From: Sinomonas atrocyanea
GTDB taxonomy: Bacteria > Actinomycetota > Actinomycetes > Actinomycetales > Micrococcaceae
Direction of reading: 5' to 3'
Assembly: GCF_001577305.1 (NCBI RefSeq)
Contig: NZ_CP014518.1
Span: 3,410,001-3,474,000 of the forward strand
DNA: 64,000 bases
Part shown: piece by piece, positions 7,930 through 16,696 of the stretch
Numbering within the stretch: position 1 is the first letter of the stretch
Layout: each line of letters opens with the position of its first letter
Notes under the pieces: model-generated
The model's input: only the letters and a program-made list of their open reading frames with translations
What the model was told of the DNA's origin: nothing
Databases searched by the model: none
Translations under genes and position numbers: made by a program

Positions 7930-9627
7930 TCACGAACGGACGCCCACCGCATCCTCGACGGCGGCCCGGATCCTCGCGTGCAGCCCCCGCAGCCCGGCCC
8001 GGTCGAGGCGCGCCTCGATGATCTCGCGCCCGGCCCGCCGGGGACCCGAGAGCGCTGCGGCGGCCTCCGCGCTCGTGCGCACGAGGGTGTGCCGCACTCC
8101 GTACGCGGCCGCGAGGGCGCGGAGGTCGGCGTGGTGCGGCGTGCCGAAGAGCCGCTCGACGGCGGCCGCGGCGCCCGGGCGGGCGTCCGGGTCGCCGCCC
8201 ACGCGGCCGTGCTCGAGGACGCCGAAGATGGCGCCGCCGGCGTCGTTGAGCACGACGGCGCGCAGGTCCGGTTCCGCTTCCCCGTCGCCGATGAGCAGGC
8301 CGCCCGCGTCGTGCAGGAGCGTGAGGTCGCCGAGGAAGAGCGTGGTCGCGGTGCGCCTGCCGAGCCACAGGCCCGTCGCCGTCGAGATGGCTCCGTCGAT
8401 ACCGGCGAGCCCGCGGTTGGCGAACACGCGGGCCAGCGGCTGGGTGGGCGGGGACGCGGCGAGGTCAACGTCCCTGATCCCATTGGAGGATCCGAGCATG
8501 AGCTGGCCGTGCGAGGTCTCCCAGACGAGCTGGGCGAGGCGCGGGCCGGTGAGCACGGCGCCCGGGCCGGCGATGATCCGGTCCACGGCCTCCTGCGCGG
8601 CGGCGCCCGCGAGCAGCCACGCGTCGAGCCAGCCCTCGGCGCCGCGGCCGGCGAAGCCGGAGAGCACGTCGAGGTCGTCGATGAGCCGCTCGGGGCGCCG
8701 CCCCTCGCGGAACCATGCGGCGGGGCGGGCGTGGTAGAGCGCGGTCTGGACGCCCTCGCGCGCGAGGAGTGCCGTCACCGGCCGGGAGAGCGTGGGGCGC
8801 CCGAACAGCACCACGCGCTCGATGAGCGCGCCCGGATGGCCCTCGAGCAGGAGGCGGTAGGGGCCCACGGCATGGCCGCCGAAGCGGGCGTTGGACGTCG
8901 GCTCCGCCAGCAGGGGCAGGCCGTGGGCGGCCGCGAAGGCCTCGGCGAGCGGGCCGGCGCCGTGCCCGGCGAGGACCACCGTGCGCCGCGGCGGCAGGCC
9001 GCCGAGCGCCGCGACCGGCGGCCTGCGGTACGCGTACGGCTGCACCGGCGGGGCGTCCCATCCGCCGTGCGGCGGCTCCCAGCCGTCCTCCGGCACGAGC
9101 GGCTCGCGGAAGCACAGGTTCAGCTGCACGGGGCCGGCGGGCACCCCCTCGAGCGCGCCGGTCGCCGCGGAGAGCGCGGTCCGGACCGGGGACGACGGCG
9201 AGGCCCCCGCCTCCACCGTGGCGGCGAACCGGACGTGCTCGCCGAACAGGTCGAACTGCTCTGTGGTCTGGTTGGCCCCGGTCCCGTGCAGCTCCTCGGG
9301 TCGGTCCGCCGAGAGGACGATCAGCGGGACCTCGGCATGGTTCGCCTCCATGACGGCGGGCACGAGGTTGCCCACGGCCGAGCCGCTCGTGGTGACGACC
9401 GCCGTCGGCCGCCCCGAGGAGAGGGCGGCGCCGAGCGCCGTGAAGCCGCCCGCCCGCTCGTCGATCCGGACCACGAGCTCGAGGTGCCCTCGCCCCTCGG
9501 CCTCGGCGAGCGCGTACGCGAGCGGTGCGCTCCGGGAGCCGGGGCAGACGACGACGCAGCGGACGCCGCCCGCGAGCAGCGCCGAGACTGCCTCGCGGGC
9601 GGCGTCGAGGGAACTGAGGGGACTCAC
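7930..9627 (-). CDS. menD: SEPHCHC synthase (MenD)
   Basis: Thiamine-diphosphate enzyme joining isochorismate and 2-oxoglutarate in menaquinone synthesis (565 residues). The N-terminal motif PGSRSAPL lies at 29-36 and the cofactor-activating glutamate is E57 in RIDERAGGF. The C-terminal TPP-binding region carries LFLGDLTLLHDAGGLL. It starts at a GTG with only a weak G-rich ribosome site. The gene follows menC on the same strand, separated by a 326-nt region full of repeats. Confidence 0.93.
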   Translation of the reverse strand: MSPLSSLDAAREAVSALLAGGVRCVVVCPGSRSAPLAYALAEAEGRGHLELVVRIDERAGGFTALGAALSSGRPTAVVTTSGSAVGNLVPAVMEANHAEVPLIVLSADRPEELHGTGANQTTEQFDLFGEHVRFAATVEAGASPSSPVRTALSAATGALEGVPAGPVQLNLCFREPLVPEDGWEPPHGGWDAPPVQPYAYRRPPVAALGGLPPRRTVVLAGHGAGPLAEAFAAAHGLPLLAEPTSNARFGGHAVGPYRLLLEGHPGALIERVVLFGRPTLSRPVTALLAREGVQTALYHARPAAWFREGRRPERLIDDLDVLSGFAGRGAEGWLDAWLLAGAAAQEAVDRIIAGPGAVLTGPRLAQLVWETSHGQLMLGSSNGIRDVDLAASPPTQPLARVFANRGLAGIDGAISTATGLWLGRRTATTLFLGDLTLLHDAGGLLIGDGEAEPDLRAVVLNDAGGAIFGVLEHGRVGGDPDARPGAAAAVERLFGTPHHADLRALAAAYGVRHTLVRTSAEAAAALSGPRRAGREIIEARLDRAGLRGLHARIRAAVEDAVGVRS

Positions 9628-9728
9628 ATCCCCATCGTAGGGTTTTGGCCGCGCGGGGCCACCGGGCTACCTGGCGTGGACCGCCGGGAGGACCTGGACC
9701 ACCGAGGGGCGCGGCGCGACGACCCGAG

Positions 9729-9953
9729 GTCACCTTCACCCGCACCCGGGGTCACCTTCACCCGCACCCGGGGTCACCTTCACCCGCACCCGGGGTCACC
9801 TTCACCCGTACCCGGGGTCACCTTCCATAGACCTGACCCCGCGTCGACCGAGAAGTGACCCCGGATCCCTCGAGAGATGACCCCGCGTCGGTCGAGAAGT
9901 GACCCCGGGTGCGTTGAGAGGTGACCCCGCGTCGGTCGAGACGTGACCCAGCC
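9729..9953. repeat. Mirror array, 22-nt period, between menC and menD
   Basis: Four near-identical 22-nt units with core GTCACCTTCACCCG run from 9729 to 9816, and a fragment follows. From 9834 to 9943 there are five 22-nt units with the inverted-type core AAGTGACCCCG, then a sixth partial unit that ends at the menC stop. The spacing is exact within each arm. The part of the gap from 9628 to 9728 holds no gene, only the likely menD leader. Unlike the other five arrays, this one lies between two genes on the same strand. Confidence 0.85.
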
Positions 9954-10976
9954 CTAGTGCCCGGCGGCCAGGTGTGCATAGCACCGGCGGAGACGGTCGA
10001 GCCACCACTGCCGGCGCTCCCGGGGGGCGGCGTACCGCTCGAGCAGCTCGGGGTCCGGCACAGCACGCTCGGCGAGGCGGTCAGCGGGCAGGAAGCCGCC
10101 GTCCGGCACGAGGGCCGGGGACACGACGTCGTGCGCGAGGAGCGCCCCGGTGCCGAGCCCGCACGCGTACGGCAGGGACGGCAGCGCGGCCGCGAGCGCC
10201 ACACCGGCCGCGAGCCCCACGGAGGTGTCCAGGGCCGAGCTGACCACCGCGGGCAGCCCCGCCTCGCGCACGATCTCCAAGGCCCGGCGCACGCCCCCGA
10301 GCGGCGCGGCCTTGACGATGATGAGGTCCGCGGCGCGGGCGCGGGCCACGCGCAGGGGGTCCTCGGCCTTGCGCACGGCCTCGTCTGCGGCGATCCGCAC
10401 GGGCGTGCCGCGCGCCTCCAGGAGGGCCCGCACCTCGGCGAGGCCGTTGATCCCCGGCACGGGCTGCTCGGCGTACTCGAGGCTGAACTCGCCGAGCCGC
10501 ACGAGCGCCTCGACGGCCTCCGGCACGGTCCAGCCCGCGTTCGCGTCGACGCGCAGGTCCGCCTCGGGCAGCGCACGGCGCACTGCGGCGACCCGGGCGA
10601 TGTCGTCGGCGAGCGCCTGCCCGCGCTCGGCGACCTTGACCTTGACCGCCTGCACCGGCCCGAACGCCGCGAGCACCTCGGGCACCTGGCCGGCGGGAAC
10701 CGCGGGCACCGTGGCGTTGACCGGCACCCGGTCGCGCACCGGCTCGGGGAAGCCCTCCCAGGCTGCCTCGAGGCCGGAGGCGAGCCAGCGGGAGGCCTCA
10801 GCGTCGTCGTACTCGAGGAACGGCGAGAACTCGCCCCATCCGGCCGGCCCGCGGACCAGGAGCGCCTCCCGCTCGGTCACGCCGCGGAACTTGACCCGCA
10901 TCGGCAGGCGCACGACGGCGGCACCCGCCTCGAGCTCGGCGAGGTCCGGCAGGGCGGGGCGCGGGGCAGTGATCAC
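9954..10976 (-). CDS. menC: o-Succinylbenzoate synthase
   Basis: Enolase-superfamily enzyme that dehydrates SHCHC to o-succinylbenzoate (340 residues). Catalytic features are visible: the KVKV lysine pair, RVDANAGW with a metal-binding Asp, EYAEQPV and AADEA supplying further metal ligands, and IVKAAPLGG with the second catalytic Lys. The GTG at 10976 overlaps the stop of the upstream M50-type gene in GTGA, so it is probably translated with it. The open frame extends further upstream without homology. N-acylamino-acid racemase shares this fold, but the location beside menD supports MenC. Confidence 0.9.
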   Translation of the reverse strand: MITAPRPALPDLAELEAGAAVVRLPMRVKFRGVTEREALLVRGPAGWGEFSPFLEYDDAEASRWLASGLEAAWEGFPEPVRDRVPVNATVPAVPAGQVPEVLAAFGPVQAVKVKVAERGQALADDIARVAAVRRALPEADLRVDANAGWTVPEAVEALVRLGEFSLEYAEQPVPGINGLAEVRALLEARGTPVRIAADEAVRKAEDPLRVARARAADLIIVKAAPLGGVRRALEIVREAGLPAVVSSALDTSVGLAAGVALAAALPSLPYACGLGTGALLAHDVVSPALVPDGGFLPADRLAERAVPDPELLERYAAPRERRQWWLDRLRRCYAHLAAGH

Positions 10977-11716
10977 GTGCCCACTGTACGCACGGCCCCG
11001 TCGAGCAGGACCCACGAGGCGAGGCCGGCGAGCACGATCACCGCGGCGAACGAGGCGAGCCACACGGCCGAGGGCACGCCGGTCTTGCGGGAGAGGATGT
11101 AGGCGTCGGAGCTGGCGAGCTCGCGCCGGCGGGTCGTGTGGACGGTGACCACGTTCCACCAGTCGCGGGCGGCGCCGAGCACGAGGGCGAGGCCCACCGC
11201 GAGGGTGATGTGGACCTGGGTGTCAGGCGGGACGGCCACCACGATCACGGCAACGGCGAGGATCGCCCCGAGGAGGATGAGCACGCCCTGGAGGTTGCGG
11301 ATGAAGAGGAACACGAGCGCGAGCAGCACCACGGCCAGGGAGAGCGCGGCGCGGCCGAACCCGGCGGCGGAGGCCCAGACGAGCGCTGCCCCGACCACCG
11401 CCGGGGAGGGGTAGCCCCAGAAGCCGAACCACACGGCCCTCCCCCGGCCCACCCCGTGCGTGGTGCCGCCCTGGTCCATGCGCAGCGTGATGCCGGTGAC
11501 GCGCATGCCGGTGGCGAGCCCGGCGAAGGCGTGCCCGAGCTCGTGCACGATCGTGACGAACCGTCCGAAGAACCGCCACAGGAACGGCACGACGCACAGG
11601 GCGGCCGCGGCGGCGAGCAGCAGGGCCAGCTCCGACGCCGGCACGGCGAGGGGCTGGGTGCGGGCGAACCCGCCCACGAAGCCGTCCAGGAACGCCTGCC
11701 ACCAGTCCTTGATCAC
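10973..11716 (-). CDS. M50-family (site-2-protease-like) membrane metallopeptidase
   Basis: Integral membrane protein of 247 residues with a zinc-protease motif HELGH at 58-62 inside a hydrophobic segment, followed by several more hydrophobic spans. This is the layout of M50B-like peptidases, which cleave membrane-embedded substrates such as anti-sigma factors; the substrate here is unknown. The GTG start is the only start codon before the homologous part. Its GGGAGG ribosome-site match is only about one nucleotide from the start, which is unusually close. It overlaps menC, but no functional link to quinones is evident. Confidence 0.75.
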   Translation of the reverse strand: MIKDWWQAFLDGFVGGFARTQPLAVPASELALLLAAAAALCVVPFLWRFFGRFVTIVHELGHAFAGLATGMRVTGITLRMDQGGTTHGVGRGRAVWFGFWGYPSPAVVGAALVWASAAGFGRAALSLAVVLLALVFLFIRNLQGVLILLGAILAVAVIVVAVPPDTQVHITLAVGLALVLGAARDWWNVVTVHTTRRRELASSDAYILSRKTGVPSAVWLASFAAVIVLAGLASWVLLDGAVRTVGT

Positions 11717-11947
11717 GCCTCCCGAGGGTAGCCGAGACCGCTGGGAGCACGCCGGGCCCAGCCGCCGGGCGATTCTGCTCACCGTCACCGCGGCCCCTCC
11801 GCGACACGCGCACGGCACGCCGCAGGACGCCCGCTGGGACTCCAAGCATGAGCAGCATCGCGCGTGGAGTGCGGGCCTCGGCCGCCCCTCGCGAGCGCCC
11901 CTGGAAGTTTTGGCCCGCCCCCAGCCGGGTATGGGACGCTGGGTGTC

Positions 11948-12877
11948 ATGCCCGCCCCGATCCGAGCCCCCGAGATGACGCAGGCAGCGCCCCCCGGCGC
12001 CCCCGCAGAGGACCCCGACCTGGCCCTGGGCCGGCCGCGGCTGGCCCCGCTCATGCTCGCCTCGCTCGCCGCGGTCGCGGCCCTGCTGGGCACGTACCTG
12101 TTCTTCGTGCGGACCACCACCGGCCAGTACATCGACGAGTCGGCGCTGGTGGAGGCCACCCAGCTCTACGGCGCCGCCAGCAAGGCGTCCCTGCGCTTCC
12201 TGGACTACCTCCCGCTCATCTCGGTGGGGCTCGGCGCCATAGGCCTCGGATACGCCGCCCTCGTACGACGCCGATGGGCCGCCTCGCTCATAGCCCTCGC
12301 CGCCGCGGGGGGAGCCAACCTCGCCACGCAGGTCCTCAAGAACGACGTCCTCACCCGCCCGTACCGGGGCATCGAGACCTTCGCCGGGAACTCCCTGCCC
12401 TCCGGCCACACGACGCTCGCGGCCTCGGCGGCGGCCGCCGTGTTCCTGGTGGCCTCCCCGCGCTGGCGCCCCCTGGTCGCGTTCGCCGGCGGGACGTATG
12501 CCGTGGGCACGGGGATCGCAACGCTCGTGAACCAGTGGCACCGGCCGGCGGACGTGGTGGCGGCGTTCCTCGTGGTGGCCGCCGTGATGTCTCCCGCGGC
12601 GTGGCTCCTCCTGCGCCGGGGCGGCAGCTGGAACACGTGGGAGGGGTTCGGCAGCCACCCGGCGTCCTGGCGGCTGTGGGTGGCGCTGCCGACGCTGATC
12701 GGCCTCGTCGCCGCGGCGGTGGCGGTCGTGGCCCTCGTCCGCATCGCGCCGGGCCTGGGCAGCGAGGTCAGCACCACGAACTACTTCTGGGCGGGGTGCG
12801 CCTTCATCGTCATCAGCGGCTACCTCGTCGCGAGTGCCGCCTCCTGGCTCCTCGCGAGCGCCGTCCAGCGGCGCTGA
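11948..12877 (+). CDS. PAP2-family membrane phosphatase
   Basis: Phosphatidic-acid-phosphatase type 2 protein, 309 residues, with about seven hydrophobic segments. The three motifs of the superfamily are present: K131 with RP at 137-138, PSGH at 151-154, and H198 with D202 in NQWHRPADV. Such enzymes dephosphorylate lipid phosphates such as undecaprenyl diphosphate or phosphatidate outside the membrane. The ATG at 11948 precedes a 30-residue polar tail and the first membrane span. It is divergent from the M50 gene and convergent with an MFS gene 45 nt away. Confidence 0.85.
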   Translation: MPAPIRAPEMTQAAPPGAPAEDPDLALGRPRLAPLMLASLAAVAALLGTYLFFVRTTTGQYIDESALVEATQLYGAASKASLRFLDYLPLISVGLGAIGLGYAALVRRRWAASLIALAAAGGANLATQVLKNDVLTRPYRGIETFAGNSLPSGHTTLAASAAAAVFLVASPRWRPLVAFAGGTYAVGTGIATLVNQWHRPADVVAAFLVVAAVMSPAAWLLLRRGGSWNTWEGFGSHPASWRLWVALPTLIGLVAAAVAVVALVRIAPGLGSEVSTTNYFWAGCAFIVISGYLVASAASWLLASAVQRR

Positions 12878-12922
12878 CCCGGCGCGCCACCGGACCCTGA
12901 CCGACAGCCTCGCCCGGCCGCC

Positions 12923-14125
12923 CTACGAGCCCTGCGCGGGACTGCGCTGCGCGCGCGGGATGCTCCACGCGAGGACCCCGGCCGCCGCGAGCCCCAGCGC
13001 CCCCGCGGCCGCCACCCCGATCCCCAGGCTCGCCGCCGCCGTCACGGCCGAGAGGAGCACCGGGCCCAGCGTGCTGCCGGAGTCCGCCATGAGGCGCCAC
13101 AGCCCGAGGAACTGGGCCCGGCCGTGCGCGGGCGAGAAGTCGGCCCCGAGGGTCATGATCATGCCAGAGCCGATGCCGTTCCCGAGACCGAGGAGGCAGG
13201 AGACCAGCAGGAACGGCCAGAAGGAGGTGCTCAGGGGCATCGCGACGAGCGCCGCGCCCATGATGAGCATGGAGGGCAGCGCCACGGCCAGCCGCCCGCG
13301 CAGGTCCATGAGGCGGCCGCCCGGGTAGAAGAGCAGCAGGTCCACCCCGCCGGCGATGCCGTAGACGAGCGAGGCCGTCGGGGCGTCCATGCCCAGGTGC
13401 TCCGCCCAGAGCGGGATCACGGCCTGGCGCGACTGGCGGACGGCGGAGACGAACAGCACGCCCAGTCCCACCGTGGCCAGGACCTCCCAGTGGGTCGCCG
13501 CGATGCGCCCGAGGCGCGGCTGCACGGCGCGGCCCGGCCCGGCGGCGTCGTCCTCGAGGTCCGGCATGAACCAGGCCACGACCGCGGCCCCCGTGTACAC
13601 GGCGGCGCCCACCCAGTACGCCCCGCGCAGGCCCCATACCTGCATCGCGGCGGCGCCGAGGAAGGGCCCGAGGAAGAGGCCCACGCGCAGCGTGCCGCCG
13701 AGGGTCGAGAGGGCGCGGGCACGGAATCCGGGCGGCACCGCCTCCGTGAGGTACTTCTGCCGCGCGAGGTTCGTCACGCTCGAGGCCATGCCCAGTGCGA
13801 GGAGCGCGGGCATGAACTGCCACAGCTCGCGCGAGAGCGCCGCGACCACGAGGGCCACGGCCCCGGTGGCCTGGGCGCCGATGATCGCCCAGCGTTCGCC
13901 GAAGCGGATCGTCAGGAGGGATGCGGGCAGGTTGAAGACGAGCGAGCCGAGGCCGATCAGCGTGACGGTGAGCGCGGCGACGGCCACGGACCCGCCGAGG
14001 TCCCGTGCCGAGAGCGCCACGACGGGCAGCACGGCGCCCTCGCCGAGGGAGAAGAGCACCGAGGGGCCGAAGGCCGGCACCGCGATGGACAGCAGGGAGA
14101 ACTGATCGTTGCCTTCTCGAACCAC
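12923..14125 (-). CDS. MFS transporter
   Basis: Major facilitator superfamily carrier of 400 residues with about 12 hydrophobic segments. The N-terminal half has the loop FGERWAIIG in the motif A position, and a related YPGGRLMDLRGR occurs in the C-terminal half, as in drug/solute antiporters. There is a charged central loop at about residues 190-210. GTG start at 14125. No neighbour hints at a substrate, so a general efflux or sugar-efflux role is only a guess. Confidence 0.8.
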   Translation of the reverse strand: MVREGNDQFSLLSIAVPAFGPSVLFSLGEGAVLPVVALSARDLGGSVAVAALTVTLIGLGSLVFNLPASLLTIRFGERWAIIGAQATGAVALVVAALSRELWQFMPALLALGMASSVTNLARQKYLTEAVPPGFRARALSTLGGTLRVGLFLGPFLGAAAMQVWGLRGAYWVGAAVYTGAAVVAWFMPDLEDDAAGPGRAVQPRLGRIAATHWEVLATVGLGVLFVSAVRQSRQAVIPLWAEHLGMDAPTASLVYGIAGGVDLLLFYPGGRLMDLRGRLAVALPSMLIMGAALVAMPLSTSFWPFLLVSCLLGLGNGIGSGMIMTLGADFSPAHGRAQFLGLWRLMADSGSTLGPVLLSAVTAAASLGIGVAAAGALGLAAAGVLAWSIPRAQRSPAQGS

Positions 14126-14190
14126 TCCCCCACTCTAGGTCCCGCCGGGCCACCGCCGGCGGCACACGCCCGGGGCGCGGTGGGCGCCCG

Positions 14191-15753
14191 CTACCGCTGG
14201 TAGCCGGAGACGATCGCCGCGGCGATCTCGCGGTAGGCCTGGCGGGTCGCGGGGCGGAGCTGGTCGAGGGCCACGAGGTCGCCGTCGGCCATCGAGCGGT
14301 CATGCGGGACCGTCACGAGGGCGCGGCACATCCCCGAGAGCGTCGCCTCGATGGCGGCCTTGTCCACGCGCGCCGAGACCCCGTCCTTGTCCGTCACGAC
14401 CACGATCGCCCCCTGCGCGAGGCGGTCGTAGCCGTGGGCCGACAGCCAGCGCAGGGTGTCCCGGGCGCGCTTGGCGCCGCTGACCGCGTACCCGGCGACC
14501 ACCACGATGTTGTCCGCGTCCTCGAGGATGCCGCGCATCGCGGGCCTGCTCACGCCCGTCCCGCAGTCCGTGAGCGTGACGGCGAAGTGCCGCGCCACGA
14601 GAGCGTGCACCCGCCGGTAGTCCTCGGCGGTGAGGGAGTCGGAGAGCTCGGGGTCCTGCTCGCCGGCCAGCAGGTGCAGGCTGCCGGCCTGATGGAGGTA
14701 GCGCAGCAGCTCCGACCGGGTCTGCACCGACTCGAAGTCCCGCAGCAGGGCCGTGATGGATCGCCGCCGCTCCGACTCGTAGGAGCCCTCCCCCAGCGCG
14801 CGCTCCACGAGGTCTCCGGCGTCCGGGTTGGCATCGATGGCACACGGCGGCTCCGGGCGCAGCTCGGCAAGCGTGAGCCCCACCCCGACCGTCGTGGAGG
14901 TCTTGCCGATCCCGCCCTTGAGCGAGAGGAACGCGGTGTTCCAGGTCCCCTCGAGCCGGCGGCCGATCTGCTTCTCGAGCAGCTCAGCCTGCCGGTCCTG
15001 CTCGGAGGGCCCCAGGTTGATCGCGCCGCCGCTGATCCGGTACAGGAGTCCGCGGAGGCCCCCCGACGGCGGCATGGGAGCGGTGCGGATGAACCCCGCG
15101 GGCGATTCCACCGGTTCGGCCGGGAGCCGGGCCGGTGCCGGGGGCCTGGTCGGCACCGCCCTGGTCGGCACCGTCCTGGTCGGCACCGTCCTGGTCGGCA
15201 CCGTCCTGGTAGGCGCGGTCCTGGTGGGCGCGGTCCTCGGGCGCGCCGGGCTGGAGGGTGCCGGGCTGGTGGGTGCGGGCTCGCTCTGCGGGGGGCTGCT
15301 CGGTGCGGGCCGGACCGCCGGAACTGCGGCGGTCGCGGCGTCCGCTGGCACCGGCGCGCTGCGGCGGGCAGGCCGGGGCGGCGGCTCCGGAGCCTGGTCG
15401 ACGCCCCGAGGCTGTGCCGGGGGCATCCGGGGCGGGGGCGGGGCGGACGCCGGGACGGGCTGCGTGCTCGCCGGGGGTGCGGACGACGGCGCCGGGCGGC
15501 CCTCGCGGGCCTCACCGACGTCGCTGGCTTCTCGGGCCTCGCCGGATTCTCTGGGCTCGCCGGTCTCGCGGGCCGGCGGCTGGGGCGTCGGAGACTCGGC
15601 CGGCACCGAGGATTCCCGCGCCGAGGACTCGGACGGCGCGGGAGGCGGCGCGGCGCGCCGGGCCTCCTCTGCCTCACGGAGCCGCCGTGCCTCGCGTCGC
15701 GTCATGGGCGCGGACGAGGACGGCTGCCCTCCGTCGGGCTGAGTCTCGGTCAT
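14191..15753 (-). CDS. MinD/ParA-like ATPase with long Pro-rich N-terminus
   Basis: A 520-residue protein. Residues 1-270 are low complexity: an arginine-rich start (TRREARRLREAEEARR), Pro/Ser/Ala stretches, and a tandem TRTVP repeat at about 174-203 coded by 15-nt DNA repeats. Residues 275-520 form a MinD/ParA-type P-loop ATPase with deviant Walker A KGGIGKTST at 279-287. The layout resembles mycobacterial EspI and other secretion-associated MinD-like proteins with Pro-rich tails, but no ESX genes are nearby. Start ATG at 15753. It may organise a membrane or polar complex; that is inference. Confidence 0.7.
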   Translation of the reverse strand: MTETQPDGGQPSSSAPMTRREARRLREAEEARRAAPPPAPSESSARESSVPAESPTPQPPARETGEPRESGEAREASDVGEAREGRPAPSSAPPASTQPVPASAPPPPRMPPAQPRGVDQAPEPPPRPARRSAPVPADAATAAVPAVRPAPSSPPQSEPAPTSPAPSSPARPRTAPTRTAPTRTVPTRTVPTRTVPTRAVPTRPPAPARLPAEPVESPAGFIRTAPMPPSGGLRGLLYRISGGAINLGPSEQDRQAELLEKQIGRRLEGTWNTAFLSLKGGIGKTSTTVGVGLTLAELRPEPPCAIDANPDAGDLVERALGEGSYESERRRSITALLRDFESVQTRSELLRYLHQAGSLHLLAGEQDPELSDSLTAEDYRRVHALVARHFAVTLTDCGTGVSRPAMRGILEDADNIVVVAGYAVSGAKRARDTLRWLSAHGYDRLAQGAIVVVTDKDGVSARVDKAAIEATLSGMCRALVTVPHDRSMADGDLVALDQLRPATRQAYREIAAAIVSGYQR

Positions 15754-15824
15754 GCTGGCCCCTTGCGTCTGACGCGGTCTGGCGCTGGCTCGGTCCGGCG
15801 GCCCGGCCGCCCCCCTCGGGCTGG

Positions 15825-16691
15825 TCAGCCCAGGCTGGCGGCCTTGAGGCGCCGGATGAACAGCCGGGACTGCTCGGGCCCGTACGGGAGGATCGGAACC
15901 GCCTTGGTGGCGTCGTCCGGTGTTTCCCGCGTGGCCTGCAGCGCCGAGCGGACCGCCGTGGCCATCGTATCGGCCATGGTGCGCACCAGGGCATCGCTGC
16001 ACAGGCCGCCGTGCCCGGGCACGAGGGTCGTGTACCGGTTCCGGAGGGCGGAGATGTGGCGCAGGGCGTCTGCCCACTCCTCCGGGTACGAGTCCCCGAA
16101 CTCCGGGTAGGAGCCCTCCTCCACGAGGTCGCCCGAGAACAGGGTGGACTGGGTCCCGACGAGGAGGTCCCCGTCCGTGTGCCCCCGGCCCAGGTAGAAC
16201 AGCGTGACCGAGGCCCCGCCCAGGTCCACGAGGACCGGCTGGTCGCGCACGATCGCCGTGGGCACCACGATCTGCGTGTTCTCGCCCTCGCCTGCGGCCA
16301 TCTCCGGCTCCGACTCGGCCACCGCGGGGCGGTGCGCCTCGCCGTTCTCCGCGATCTCTGCCGCGGCGTTCTCGTGCGCGTAGAACTCCACGGCGCCGGC
16401 GGCGGCGAAGACGGCGTTGCCGAAGTAGTGGTCGTAGTGGGCGTGCGTGTTGACGACGACGAGCGGCAGCTCGGTCTTCTCACGCACCTTGGCGAGGATC
16501 TCGGCGCCCTGGCGCGGCCCCTGGCCGGTATCCACGACGAGTGCCCGGTCCTCGCCCACGACCAGGCCGACGTTGAGCCGCAGTGGCTCCGTGGCGAGGA
16601 CGTAGGTGTTCGCTCCGAGATCTCGCCAGTCAGCCATGGGGGTGATGCCGTCCTTCCGTAGGGCGTTCGAGGATGTGCTCGATTCTGCCAT
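15825..16691 (-). CDS. Metallo-beta-lactamase-fold hydrolase
   Basis: A 288-residue MBL-fold protein. The zinc motif THAHYDH lies at 82-88, and later ligands are supplied by GHTDGD, FSGDLVEEG and VPGHGG. The sequence is closest in style to quinoprotein-relay/SoxH-type or general MBL hydrolases. Start is set at the ATG at 16691, 5 nt after the E2 stop. A second ATG at 16637 (MADWRDLG) begins the conserved part and is an alternative start. It may be transcribed from the bkd promoter, but substrate and role are unknown. Confidence 0.75.
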   Translation of the reverse strand: MAESSTSSNALRKDGITPMADWRDLGANTYVLATEPLRLNVGLVVGEDRALVVDTGQGPRQGAEILAKVREKTELPLVVVNTHAHYDHYFGNAVFAAAGAVEFYAHENAAAEIAENGEAHRPAVAESEPEMAAGEGENTQIVVPTAIVRDQPVLVDLGGASVTLFYLGRGHTDGDLLVGTQSTLFSGDLVEEGSYPEFGDSYPEEWADALRHISALRNRYTTLVPGHGGLCSDALVRTMADTMATAVRSALQATRETPDDATKAVPILPYGPEQSRLFIRRLKAASLG

Positions 16692-16696
16692 GGCCG

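Noticed and set aside
11717..11947. Small gene between the M50 and PAP2 genes
   Set aside because: Short frames exist but none has a ribosome site plus plausible protein; treated as a divergent promoter region.
15160..15230. Non-coding tandem repeat
   Set aside because: The 15-nt repeat keeps frame and codes for the TRTVP stretch of the MinD-like protein.
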